A stretch of 64,000 nt of DNA from Blastomussa wellsi. Its lineage: Eukaryota; Cnidaria; Anthozoa; Scleractinia; Plerogyridae. The notes beneath the pieces are model-generated. The model ran no database searches, had not been told where the DNA came from, and worked only from the letters and a program-made list of their open reading frames with translations. The DNA is taken from NCBI GenBank assembly GCA_947652115.1, contig OX393572.1, positions 15,387,862 through 15,451,861 of the forward strand, read 5' to 3'. The position numbers were made by a program, and so were the translations under genes. Positions 13,001-25,000 of this stretch are shown one piece after another (the first letter of the stretch is position 1; each line of letters begins with the position of its first letter).

Positions 13001-16000
13001 GGGATGTTTCCGTATGGTTGAGGTTTAGGGATCTGCGTGCGGTCGGAAGAAATAGTTCCGGCCGGACCCCGATATAACGAAGTGCCCAGGGTTGGAGATT
13101 ATGTTCGTTTTAACGGGGAGGGGGGGACGAGTTCGTTATATCCGAGTTTGGTAAAGTTTTCGTCAGGCCGAAACGTCCGTATCGCCGGAACTCGTCCCGG
13201 TTTCTGTAGCATTTAGCGACCGGGACTCCAGGAGTATTTCTAGTTCCCCTGGATGGGATGCTAGTCCATCGTAGGTTACTCCCCCATATTCTGTTAGGTT
13301 CACCGTTGCCCCACAATTTCCCGGTACCCATTAATATCCAACCGGGTCATCTTTGGTTATACCTCTAACATTGAGACACAGGACTTCGTTTTATAGGGGT
13401 TCCACTGCAGTCAGGTTTTCTTATCAGTTCTGAAATTCTCATAACCTGCGTTGCTAATTTTGGATGGGTGTTCTATTGAGAAACTGGATCTGATCAAGGT
13501 CTTTTATTTCCTTCAGAGCATTCCGGAGGAGTTAGGAGATTCGAGCAATGCCGGTGAACCAGCGGGGACAGCTTTTCTGCCAGTCCGGCCATCCACGAGC
13601 GAGGGAGAGCTGAAACTACATCTGAGCGATGATGAAGATGATGATGACGACGACGAGGATGAGGAGGAGGGGGTTGGTAATGAATACGATAAGACAGCAG
13701 AAGACGAAGAAGGTGAAGAAGATGAAGAGGAACAGGATCCAGCTGAGAAAGATGAGCATCAACCGGAAGTGGATGAAGACCAAGAACAAGCGCAAGGAGA
13801 GGAGACTGGAGAACAGGAAACTGAGAGCGATACGACGCCAGCTCCGGGAGTCCCTGAACAGGATGACCCTGAGGCTGTCGCGCTCAAGAAAAGAACGTAA
13901 GCGAGTGTTGTTCGTGATGATTTGGGCGGTTGTAGTTTATTTATTGTTTTTTGTAGACTGTTTCTGCCTAAGTTAAAATGGGATTATCCTTGGTTAAAGA
14001 AGGGCGATCATGTAAGCCCGAAATCCTTACTGTTCAGCTGCCTCGTCCATAAAAGTAGCAGAGGGAGGGGAGGGGAGGGCGAGGGTTGTGTTGCGCAATG
14101 GGAGGGAGTGGTAGGGAATCGTTTTATTTCAAATTATATGAAATGTCCCTTCCATAAATTAATGATCATTTCATTCAGCTGTTGGAAAACAGTCGTAGAT
14201 TCATAGAGCCTAGAGGCTTAGAGCCCTTTGATCTTAAGAAGACAAGAAGTGAATTTTCTCGTTTCTTTTTTTTGTTGTTGACGTTACTGTTTTCCCTAAG
14301 TTCTGATGTATTTTTTCTTCTTTTCTCGTCAGATTTGTTCTCAAAGAACTTATCCAAACAGAAAAAGATTACGTCAAAAGTCTTGGTGAAGTTGTGGAGG
14401 TATGAATTTCTTATTTCCCTTCCAATGTGCTCTGTCAGTTGATCATATTTTCTTGAAATTGTTTTTTTCCTTTAATTTCAGGGTTTTATTGTAGAGCTTG
14501 CCAAACCAGAGACACCTGAAGAATTGAAGGGAAAAACGAGAGTGCTTTTTGGCAACATACAACAGATTTACGAATGGCATAAGAAGTAAGTATGAACGAG
14601 CGAACGACCGACCGACCGACCGACGAACGAACGGACGACGAACCAACGATTGACTTATCGTTGGCTACATAAAACAGATTTACGAATAGCTCAAGTAGTA
14701 AGTATGAACGAATGAACGAACGAGCGAACGAACGAATGAACGAACAATCGACCGACCGACGAACGAACGAATGACTTACTTATCGCTGGCAACATACAAC
14801 AGATTTACGAATGCCACAAGAAAGAACGTACGACCAACCGACCGACCGACGTACGAACGAACGACGGACAAACGAACGATCGACCGACTGACTGACCAAC
14901 GAACAAACGGACTAATGGCTTACTTATCGTAGAAAACATACAAAAGATTTACGAATGCCACAAGACGTATGAACGAACGGACGAATGACTTATCATTGTG
15001 CCAATTTTGATTTTAGGTTTTTCCTTTAATTTTGGTATTGTTTTCCTGTTCTCACTCTACAGTAAATTTTGTAAAGAACTCGAGAAGTGCGAAGATGCTC
15101 CCGAGAAGCTGGCTTCTTGTTTCTTAAGCTCTGTAAGTTTCTACTTATTTGTGCTTTTAATTTTGTTCCATTGTCGTAGGTAGTTTTTCATTTAACCCTT
15201 TCGCTCACCTAGAGAAAAAACACGAAAAAATAAACCCCCTTTAAAAGCAACCATTAAAAAATTTACACTTATAATTTTTTTGCGCGCGGTACCTTACAAA
15301 CGGTTATAAAAAACGAATAGAAAAGCTGTTAAAACTTAAAACTCGGCAAGAACAATGTTGTTAGCACAGGAAAGAATTTCGGTAGGTCATAGCTTTCAAT
15401 ATGCTGTGTTGGCTGTGTTAGGCTCGCACGGTATTTTGCTAAAATTTACAGCCGCCATCTTTTTCCGTACGCTAAATATATATCTTCGTAAAAAGCCATG
15501 CCTGTCCTCACGAAGCTCCCGGTGTCGTCGTCATTCAGTCGTATCCTTGTTGTTGAAATGATAACTGATTCTTAAATTGATTTTGCATTTTGTTTCTCTT
15601 AGGAGCGGAACCTCAAGTTTTACATTTTCTACTGCCAAAATAAGCCCAAATCCATGAATCTTGTGCACGAATTTCGTGATACATATTTTGCGGTGAGTCA
15701 TTGTTATTTTTTGTCCACGAAGCGTTTATTCAAAGTTGATTAGCTTTCTCGTTCTCACAACCCACTCCTTGCATCTTCTTTTAAAAGTGTTTGGAGAATT
15801 TAAGCATAAATCACTGTTCTTTTGTGAAAATACGTAGTTTGATCGTTTCTTCAGGAAGTCGCAGAGCGTCTTGGCTACCGGCTTGGAATCGAGGATTACT
15901 TGATTAAACCGGTTCAGCGTATCATGAAGTACCAACTGCTCCTCAAAGACTTTGTGAAGTACACCGCCAAAGCGGGACTGGACACTACTGAACTCAAGGT

Positions 16001-19000
16001 CGGTCCCAGTCCTTCTCTAATTTCAAACCGTTTCGTAACCATATTTAGAGATTTATCAAACGCTGTAGGTAACGTGTTTACTTGTTATTTATATTCACAG
16101 AAAGCTCTGGATATTATGTACGTTGTGCCAAAGAAAGCCAACGATATGATGAACGTTGGTATGTTGGAGGGTTACACGGTAAAGGAAACTTGTTATTTTA
16201 CTGAAGCCTAAGTCATCTTTAAATTTCATAAGGGTGTTTTAAAATAATTAAACTATACTTTCTTTTAACGCGATGTCAATCTTGTCTTCTCCAGGGCAAG
16301 ATTGCAGCTCAGGGCCAGCTGATTATGCAGGTAATTTCCTTTCCTTCCCTTCTCTTTGTTATCCTCTCACCAACCCTAACCCTAACCCCCCCCCCCCAAT
16401 CTTGTCAACCTTTTTATTGCCATCCCTCTCCATGACTCCCTCTGAATCTGTCTCCAACTTTTCAGGACACGCTGATTGTGGCCGACTTCGAGACTCGTAA
16501 ACCGTGCAAGCGACAAGTGTTCTTGTTTGAGCAACTCATGATCTTCAGTGAACCTTTTGAGAGGAAGCTGGATTGGACTGTGTACATCTACAGACACAGT
16601 ATCAAGGTAATCCGACTCTAATTTGCGAGTGTCGAAAGTAATGCCTGTTTGCTTTGGTTTTGCTCTGCTACGGCACCGCTCTTGAAATTGATAGTTTGCG
16701 CGGCGGATAAAAGTTGATCGAAAATCCACCTGCGTTCGTGCACCGAACGTTTCCGAAGATGTCCCGATGATTCCCGAAAACAATTCGGAAATTTCCGAAA
16801 TTGAAATGTCATTGTTTTGTTGACGAGAATGGCCTCCTTGACGTTTCAGGACGTTTCCGAAGATGTCCCGAAGATTCCCTAAAACAATTCGGAAATTTCC
16901 GAAATTAAAATGTCATGATGACCTCCTTGACGTTTCCGGACGTTTCCGAAGATGTCCCGAAGATTCCCGAAAACAATTAGGAAATTTCCGAAATTCAAAT
17001 GTCATTGTTGTGTTGACGAGTATGGTGTCACATTTGCAAGATTCGGTTCCCTCGCCAATTTTTTTCAACAGATTTTGGTGTCAATGGTAAACGAAGCACT
17101 TTTAAATAAAAAAAAATTCCGTGTTGTGTTACTGCAGGTGAACCACATGCATTATACGGAAGGTGTTGGTGACGATCTCTTATCGTTCGCTATCTGGACC
17201 GGCTCGGATCCCAACCCGGCCATCTTCACTATGACCGCGAGCTCAGCAGAGAAGAAAAAGGACTGGTTACAAGCGCTGAAGAAACTTCAAGAATCACAGC
17301 GCGCGTTTGCTATAGGTAAGGAGAACTTAGAGCTTCATTTTAGTCCTTTAAAAGAGCTTCGTTGCTATTGCATCTCGAAAATTTTGCAATCCCTCTCAAT
17401 CTTCTCCATCCTTAACCATCCTTATTCCTTTTTGGTCTTGTATCACCTTTTTGTTGTTTTTCTACCTTGTTGAACTAATATTTGAGGCTTCCTATATTTT
17501 AAAGGCAGACTTGGCTCGGCACAAAATTTAATTCAAATTATTATGACCTAAGCTTGCAACAGCGTAGCAAATTTCACAGTCTTATCTCGCTCTACTGCCA
17601 GCAAATATTAGAGTAAGGACAATTTCTGATCTTTATAAGACAGCAAAGTAAATTTTTATAACTGCAAGGAACAGAGATGATGGACCGGCGTTTTCATCAG
17701 GCACACTTGTGTCTGCAATTTGTAGATGAATTTTACTGGAACTTTTGTTAACCTTGTTTTTAACTCTGATCTAAATAATACAGAATCACCAGAAGCTGGT
17801 CAAATGTTAAACCAAGGACAGAAAGGTTTGAAACTAAACTTAAACCTTTAAGAAGAAAACAAGGTTGAAACCGGCTATTCTACAGCTGAACTTTAGATCA
17901 TAATCGCAGTTTCAATTCAACTTTTAAATTAAAATTGTTTTTAATATCCTTGTAAATTGTAACCTTGAATATAGCTCTAACCGTTTTGAATTTAAATCGC
18001 GGTTATCGTATGATATCCGGCTCTCGTCGTTTATATGACACTGTAAATTAGTTTGATGTGATTTCTGCTAAGAAAATAAACCCCTAAAGTCGTCGTTGAA
18101 ATAGCATAAAATTGTCACCCCCACAAGGTTAAAAAGTTGTAAACGTTGCAGTTATTTGTGCTGCCTATCAAACTTTATTATCGCCTCTTTGTCCATGCAA
18201 CAATACGTGATATTTTAATTTTTTTCAAAATAAAAGTGACACTAACATAAAAAAATGTTTAAAACATTGGGAGACAAGTGTGAGTTGAAACAGTTATCCT
18301 TATTGATGTTTTAATAATTTATTCACAGCCTTGGAAAGACCCATCGAATATCAAAAACAGCAAGCCAACGGCATGTAAGTCAAATAACAATTTACAAAAA
18401 ACAGAAACTAATCTTGGCTTCATCCATGAAAATTTGACTGTGAAGCTCAACCTTTATGATCGCCCGACGCGTTCTTTCTCTCCTTAGTCCCCCAGCCTTG
18501 AATCCCATGGGACCAGTGACGACACAAGGTCAGGTTACCCCATCAAGCAGCACTACTCTTCCGCTGACAACCTCAGCTAATCGCGGGCACAGCCTAAGCC
18601 TTCCTGACACCGGCTCTTTGAAGAAACCATCCCAGGTAAGGAACAAGCAAATAGTCATTGAAATGATTTCGTACATTGCATCAACTCTTTCGCTCTCTCT
18701 TCATGAAAAAAGGATAGTGATCACTATTTGTATTTGACCGCAGATTCCCGTCTTTGCGTTGTTGAATAAACCATTTCTTGAACGTTTTGGTAGTAAGTAA
18801 TTATCAGTTCTATGAAGGAAAAAAAACGAGTATTTCATTCATATTATAAGCGGAATATTTTCACGCTTATTTCCCCAAACAAAAACAACACAACAATCCC
18901 AGCTTTGATTTGGGCTCATTCTCGATGTAAAAACCTGTGAAACTCACCAGTGGCGTAAAACAAAGAACGAACAAGGCAAGAAAGAACCTCGAAAACAATA

Positions 19001-22000
19001 CAGAACAGAAAAACAATAGCTCAAAAAACAAAGAAAAAAGTCACGAGTTCTCACACCGAGGTAAACCCTTGATTTGGTTCAATGGTGGTAAAGGACGTCT
19101 TTTTTGGACACCTTTGATCGGGTCGTCTGTGATTTTGATCAACGACAGTACGCCTTTGTCGTTTGTCAAAGGCGTGACATTACTATCATGAAATGACTCG
19201 TGTCGAAAGTGCCTTTGATTCGCGTCAAATCTGTTATAATTTTGACAAGCGTCAAATCCTCGTCAGAGTTTATATCAAAGGACTCCTTCAAAGACTCCTT
19301 TTCCTTCGGCGAATCCATCTTTTATTCTTAATTTTAATGCGCATCAAAAGTGTGTCAAAGCCAACTTTTCATGTACCGCTAGTACGCGTACCATTTAGAC
19401 CTCTCGGCTTATTCCTATTCGTTTTCTCCAGATACCAGTCGCATCCAGTCAAACCAATCGTCTTAAACACATGAATCTCATCGCTCTTGAGACTGCTCAG
19501 TCTCTGGAAGATCTTACGTCACCTTTTCCAGCTGCTTCGGTGAGCAATGTCTTTTGTAATTGCTGAAATCTTAAATTCGCACGTCTTCTGACTTCATACT
19601 TGTTCTCTGTTACCAATCAAGCAAAACGAAACGCTGTTACAAGGCGTGACTATGTCGCGTGACGCAAGACCTTGTTGTGTGATGCGTGACTAACATTGCA
19701 TTTGTGTTGTTTGCAGCGAAATAAAGAACGTTTCGTGGTGCTGGAGGATTTCAAATCTAAAGACAAGGATCATCTTTCCGTGAAGAAAGGTGATGTGGTG
19801 TACCTAGTGTCCAACAAGAAGCACGACAAGAATTGGAGATACGTCTGTAACTTCACTGCTGATAAACTCGGTCTTGTACCAGCTAAGATCCTTAGAAAGG
19901 AAGCTAACAATAACGTCGAAGGTTGGTTTGTGTTTCTTGTTTTATTAAGGAACTAATGATTTTGTAGAACAGCACCCAACAGATGATAGGCATCTATTAG
20001 GAATTGAGGATGACGTACGATGTCAAGGATGAAACAGATTGAAGTATGGACTTAAAAACGCGAGTCAAACAATAATGATTTGATTTGTACTTGACAGATG
20101 ACAGGAACCCGTTAGGAAGTGAGGATGGCGAGGATGAAAATGGATTGCAATATGCCCTCCATTTTTACATGCTTTTCTCAGTTTCTCAGTCCAGTATTCG
20201 AAAAGTACTGTTTTAAAAATAATTTGTTGTTGTTTTCAGACTCAGAAACTCCCCTTTCTCCCAAGAAAACGGCTGGGTAAGTTTCTTTGTACTGAAAATC
20301 TATTATCGCGTGCTTTCTCTTTATAAATACGTCTTTTCTGTAGTTTTTTCTTATCGACTTGTTAAGATGCATGTGCGATTGACTTTCGTTATTTTGGTTC
20401 GTGTCCAGAACGTTTTCAAGGAAAAAGGTTTCAAGACATGAGAGTTTTACGTAAGTCCTCGTTTTGTTGTGTTATTTTTGTCATCTGTTTGCTAATTTAA
20501 ATTTGTTTTTCCATCGAGACCCCTGGCAATTGAAGCCGTTGTGATTTTGACTGTGTACAGTCGAAACCTACTTCATCTAAGCCTTCGCTTTGTGTGTCAA
20601 GAAAGTGTCACCAAGCTCTAATTTCTCCTTATAATTTCAAAACGATATCGAACAGACAGGTGACGAGAATCAAGGCAATCACCCATCTAGGGGATATTGC
20701 CCTGATAAAACACCAAATTCTCACAAGTAACAAATTGTGTGGCGTTTAGTAAGGAGAATTAATGTTCTGAAACTCAATGTGACGATAGGGAACTTTCATT
20801 TTCTCCCCCCCCCCCCCCCCCCCCTCTCTCTCTCTCTTTCTTTCTTTCTCTCGCCCCTCCGGTATGAATTTTTGTAGGGCAAACAAATGTTGAACAATTG
20901 GCGGTGTACGGGGCTTAGAAAACTTGCTATTTTAAGTTATTTTAACGAGTATTATAAACTGTTTTATATACATAATGTGGCGTAATTGCTTGTAAATGCT
21001 GCTGGTGGTGGTGTTGAGTGAGTTAACGAATGTTCTTCGCCAGGTGAAACGAGTTGAGTGTGAATTAAAATGTTATCAGATGCTGTGTTTGTGGACTGGT
21101 ATGGATTAAATAAAACGCATAAATCAGGGTTGGACACTCAATTTTGATAGCACTCGCCATTCGGGCGAGTAACCCTCAAAATGCACTCGCCCGGATAAGT
21201 TTTCACTCGCCCAAAAGTTTAACCCCCCCCCCTCCCCCCGTCACTCCAACCATTTTAGTCATCTTTTATTTTAACTGAACCACTCAACGACTTTCGGAAC
21301 CCCGGAAATATACTTCCACATATTGGTAAAGAATCACTTCACATTTTCTAACTTACCAGGGGAACACGCATTGATCATGAACAATTCGATTGCAACGTTG
21401 TCGCGCACGTGGTAGCCGAGCGGTTTTTAACTTCAATGAAAAATTCTAGTTTAAGAACTTATACCCCAAGAAATCACAATAGAGGCACTTACTTTATTTT
21501 TTAAGTAGTTTTTTATTGATGAATCTTGGTGAACTCCCTGCAGTTTGCGGCAAAACATGTCTGTACTTCCACCTTGAACGCCATGTTTACGTGATCACCG
21601 AGGGCTCGCTAGTGACCAGCAGTATCACTTTGCAGAAGTACACGGGTTATGTAATTATCACAAGGAGGAAGCCATTATTGTTTTCTTTTTTGCGAAGCCC
21701 AATGTTGCGCTTCAACGCCAATTTATTGGACAATTTGGAATATAAAACTTTGCCATACAGATATGGACTATGGTAAGTTTGTGTTTAGAGATTTCTCGGC
21801 AAAACAGAATATAAAAAACATCCCTTATTTTGCAATTTAATTATTTTTGGCGTTGTAAAATCGCACTCGCCAAACGGGCGAGTGATCTGTGATTTGCACT
21901 CGCCCGACACTTTTGACACTCGCCTGGGCGAGCGGGCGAGCGCTAATGTCCAACCCTGATAAATGCTGAAGTAATGCTGACAAATTATAGAAAGCTGTGA

Positions 22001-25000
22001 GCTTCATTTGCTGTGGTAAAAGCTTAAAAGTTAGTTTTAAGTTAAGGTTAACCTGGTTTCCATGAAAACAAGTTTAAATCTTTGTGAAAATGATATGAAC
22101 CAAAACGAGGTCAGTGCCATGTTCAGAACGAGGTTAAACTCGTTTCCAGGAGGCGCGGTGAAGTAACTTCTGTGGGAATGGGTAATGTGAAGTTTTTGTC
22201 CCGTAGGTTTTTTAGAAGCCATTTTCATTTGTATTAAGTTGTCAAAAGACTGGTACACGTTGAAAACGAGCTGCAGTGCATGAGTTTAAACTGTGGCTTG
22301 TTGCTTTCAACCAGATTGGCTAGAAAGAGTAAAGAGAAGATTCTTCCGTCTATTACACGGAATCGGAGCTTTAATACGTAAGTTTGCTGTTGCATGTTTA
22401 ACTTACGCTTTTGTGCTGTAATCATGCATTAACCACACACCGCTGGAATCTTATCGACCCTTCAATGACGTGTGGTTTGTTTAGCCAATCACGATGGCGG
22501 TGAAAATGTCGTAGACCAATCACAACTCAGCGTAGACGTGTAGCCCGTGGAAAGCGCGCGAAACCATGCCACCGACGGCATGCTCCCGAAAGCATGTAAC
22601 AGGCGACAAAGCGCGGGAAAGTATGGAACCGATTTGTAGAATACGGGAAGCCTGGAATTGACGGTGACGAAACACGGGAAAAGGTCCTTATTAGGCGCGT
22701 TAATTATTTCAAGTACTTTGCGAGCATTTTAAGAAGCAGTCGTAGGGTTCAGAGGAAATACAAAAAGCAATTGACTTATAAAACCCGAAAATGATCTGTA
22801 ATGATCTGTAAGGCTTTCTTAGCAGTCTTGTCCAAAGATTCCAGCAGTGTCCGCCTAACACTAACGTTAACACGCTTTTCTAACTATTCACTCATCCAAA
22901 CGCCGAATCCATTCGTTTTACGTAGTTAAACGGTCGTGAAGTCTATAACACTGTCTGATAACCCTTTTCTCTTGCACCGCCATCACGGTGTATTGTCGTA
23001 TAAGTAATCCGTAGTCTGAAGGATGGGCGGTCAAAACGTGACGGAGACAACGTACTAACATTACTCAGGGACACGAAAGGGTGCAATAACGTGACTCTCC
23101 GTAGTCTTCTTCGAAGCCGTTATTTCAGTTGTCACGCAACTCTTCTCCACAGGTGGGAGCGTTGCGTGACGAGCCTAAGTTACGGCTGCGAAGGAGACAA
23201 GACTCTTCATTACATGATCAAAAGTAAGGTAACGTTGCTGGCGGCTCGTCACGCAATGGTTTTAGTGGGATGATAGCGTGACAAGAAGCCAAAGTAAAAT
23301 GAAAGTACAGATGCGAATTTTTTTGTTCCGTTTTGCAGGAGTGATGATAAAGCTCGTCGTGCACAAAAGAAACAGAAAGACTCGTATCTGAATGCGTTCT
23401 CCAACAAAATAAAGCAGAATATCGATAAATATCGCACGGAGTTGACCCCAGAAAACGACCTCGACAACGAAGATGTTCCTTCAGCATCGACGGTAAAGAG
23501 AAAAAATATATTTCTTTCAGTTCATTCTTTCATGTTAGTTGTTATTAGTTTTTTCCGCATACTAATCCACTCGTGGTGATTTGTTTTTCAGAATCAAAAA
23601 GAAAACTCTACCGAGATCAGTAAGTATCGATTTAGAATGTAACTGTCAATACTCTGTGAGAACCAAACAGCAGAATGCCCCTTGCCTTCTGTCGGTACAC
23701 TTAATTTATAGGAATACTCGCAATTTCTTTTTCGTTCTTCATTCGCTATTCTCTTTCAAACCTACTTCCTTTTAAATGTAAAATGAAAGCTGCACTTTGC
23801 ACAAAGCACTCCATAATATCTAACTCTGTTTAATGTAAGGCACCCAATTTACTCCGCTCAGTCCTTAGACTTGAGAGCATGGCTTATCTTTCATTCACAC
23901 CGACAAAGCACGTCTGAAAGTGCTGCTAAAATTTACCCAGGGTTAAACTGAACAGATTTTAAATACAATCATGCGAATGTCTTGGTATAAGTCTAGCATG
24001 AGTCACACCTAAACATCATCATAATGTACGCGCTGTGCTGTTAGCAATCATTGGAATTTTTATACTTATATGTTAGTTTCTCTCATAATCCATGATCAAT
24101 CGTAAATCAAGTTTGTATGGGAGGTCCAGAAGACAAAATATCCACATGCTAGTAGAAGGAAGTTTCCACAAAATTAACCATCAAAATTGCGTTGCACTGA
24201 ATTAACGTGTCTCGACTGATTATCGCAAGTGTTCTTTCCAAATTTTTACTGCTCCTCATAGCAAGAGAGGGGAAAGCTAATTTACTAACAGTTTTGTTGT
24301 TTTAATTTATGCGTTGACTAATTTATTAATTTATGCTTTGTCTAACCCAACTAACAATGCACTACGTTCTCACTTTCACACCGTCAGCTTTCCACGAAGT
24401 TCTTCATGACGTCAGTGTTAAAAGCGGCCATCATTTACGCCTCCAGTGCAAATTATCACCGCTCCCCACCCACCCCCTCACGGTGACCTGGACTAAGAAC
24501 CAGCATAGCATAGAAAATTACGACAATGTCACGCTAGTTAACGACGGATGCACACTTACGTTGGACATCACGCCAACAGAGACGGCTGATACAGGCCATT
24601 ACAAGTGTTGTGTCACTTGCGGGTCACGTCGCATCACGTGTTCTGCTTACGTAGCCGTTTTAGGTAAAAGGAACTGATTCTTACTCAGGCCCTTTGCAGC
24701 TAGGGGTCACATGACCTACCACACGTGAAATCTGCGTACTGTGACGTATCGCCAGAAATTGAAAGAGCCGGAAAGAATTGGCAAAGTGTAGAGTTCAATT
24801 CACGCCCTTACGCGCGGTGGGTGTCGCGACCCACGTCTGCAAAGGGACTTAAACCTGTTCTATTATATAACAATGCAGAAATTCGATTTTAGTCTTGTAC
24901 CCACTTGCGAAACACATACCATTGTGTGAAAGCAGGGTCAGTATTTTTTCCGACTTGTTTAGTTTTGGGCCAACTTCTCTGGAAGCCCTTATTTGCGATG

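Noticed and set aside
13629..13976. Met/Arg/Lys-rich open frame on the + strand
   Set aside because: Shifted frame of the acidic linker exon; it does not fit the splice phases on either side.
16374..16388. CCCTAACCCTAACCC as an internal telomere
   Set aside because: Only about two units next to a poly(C) run in an intron; too short.
21516..21776. 86-codon frame inside the CACTCGCC element as a transposase
   Set aside because: Too short and without any transposase motif.
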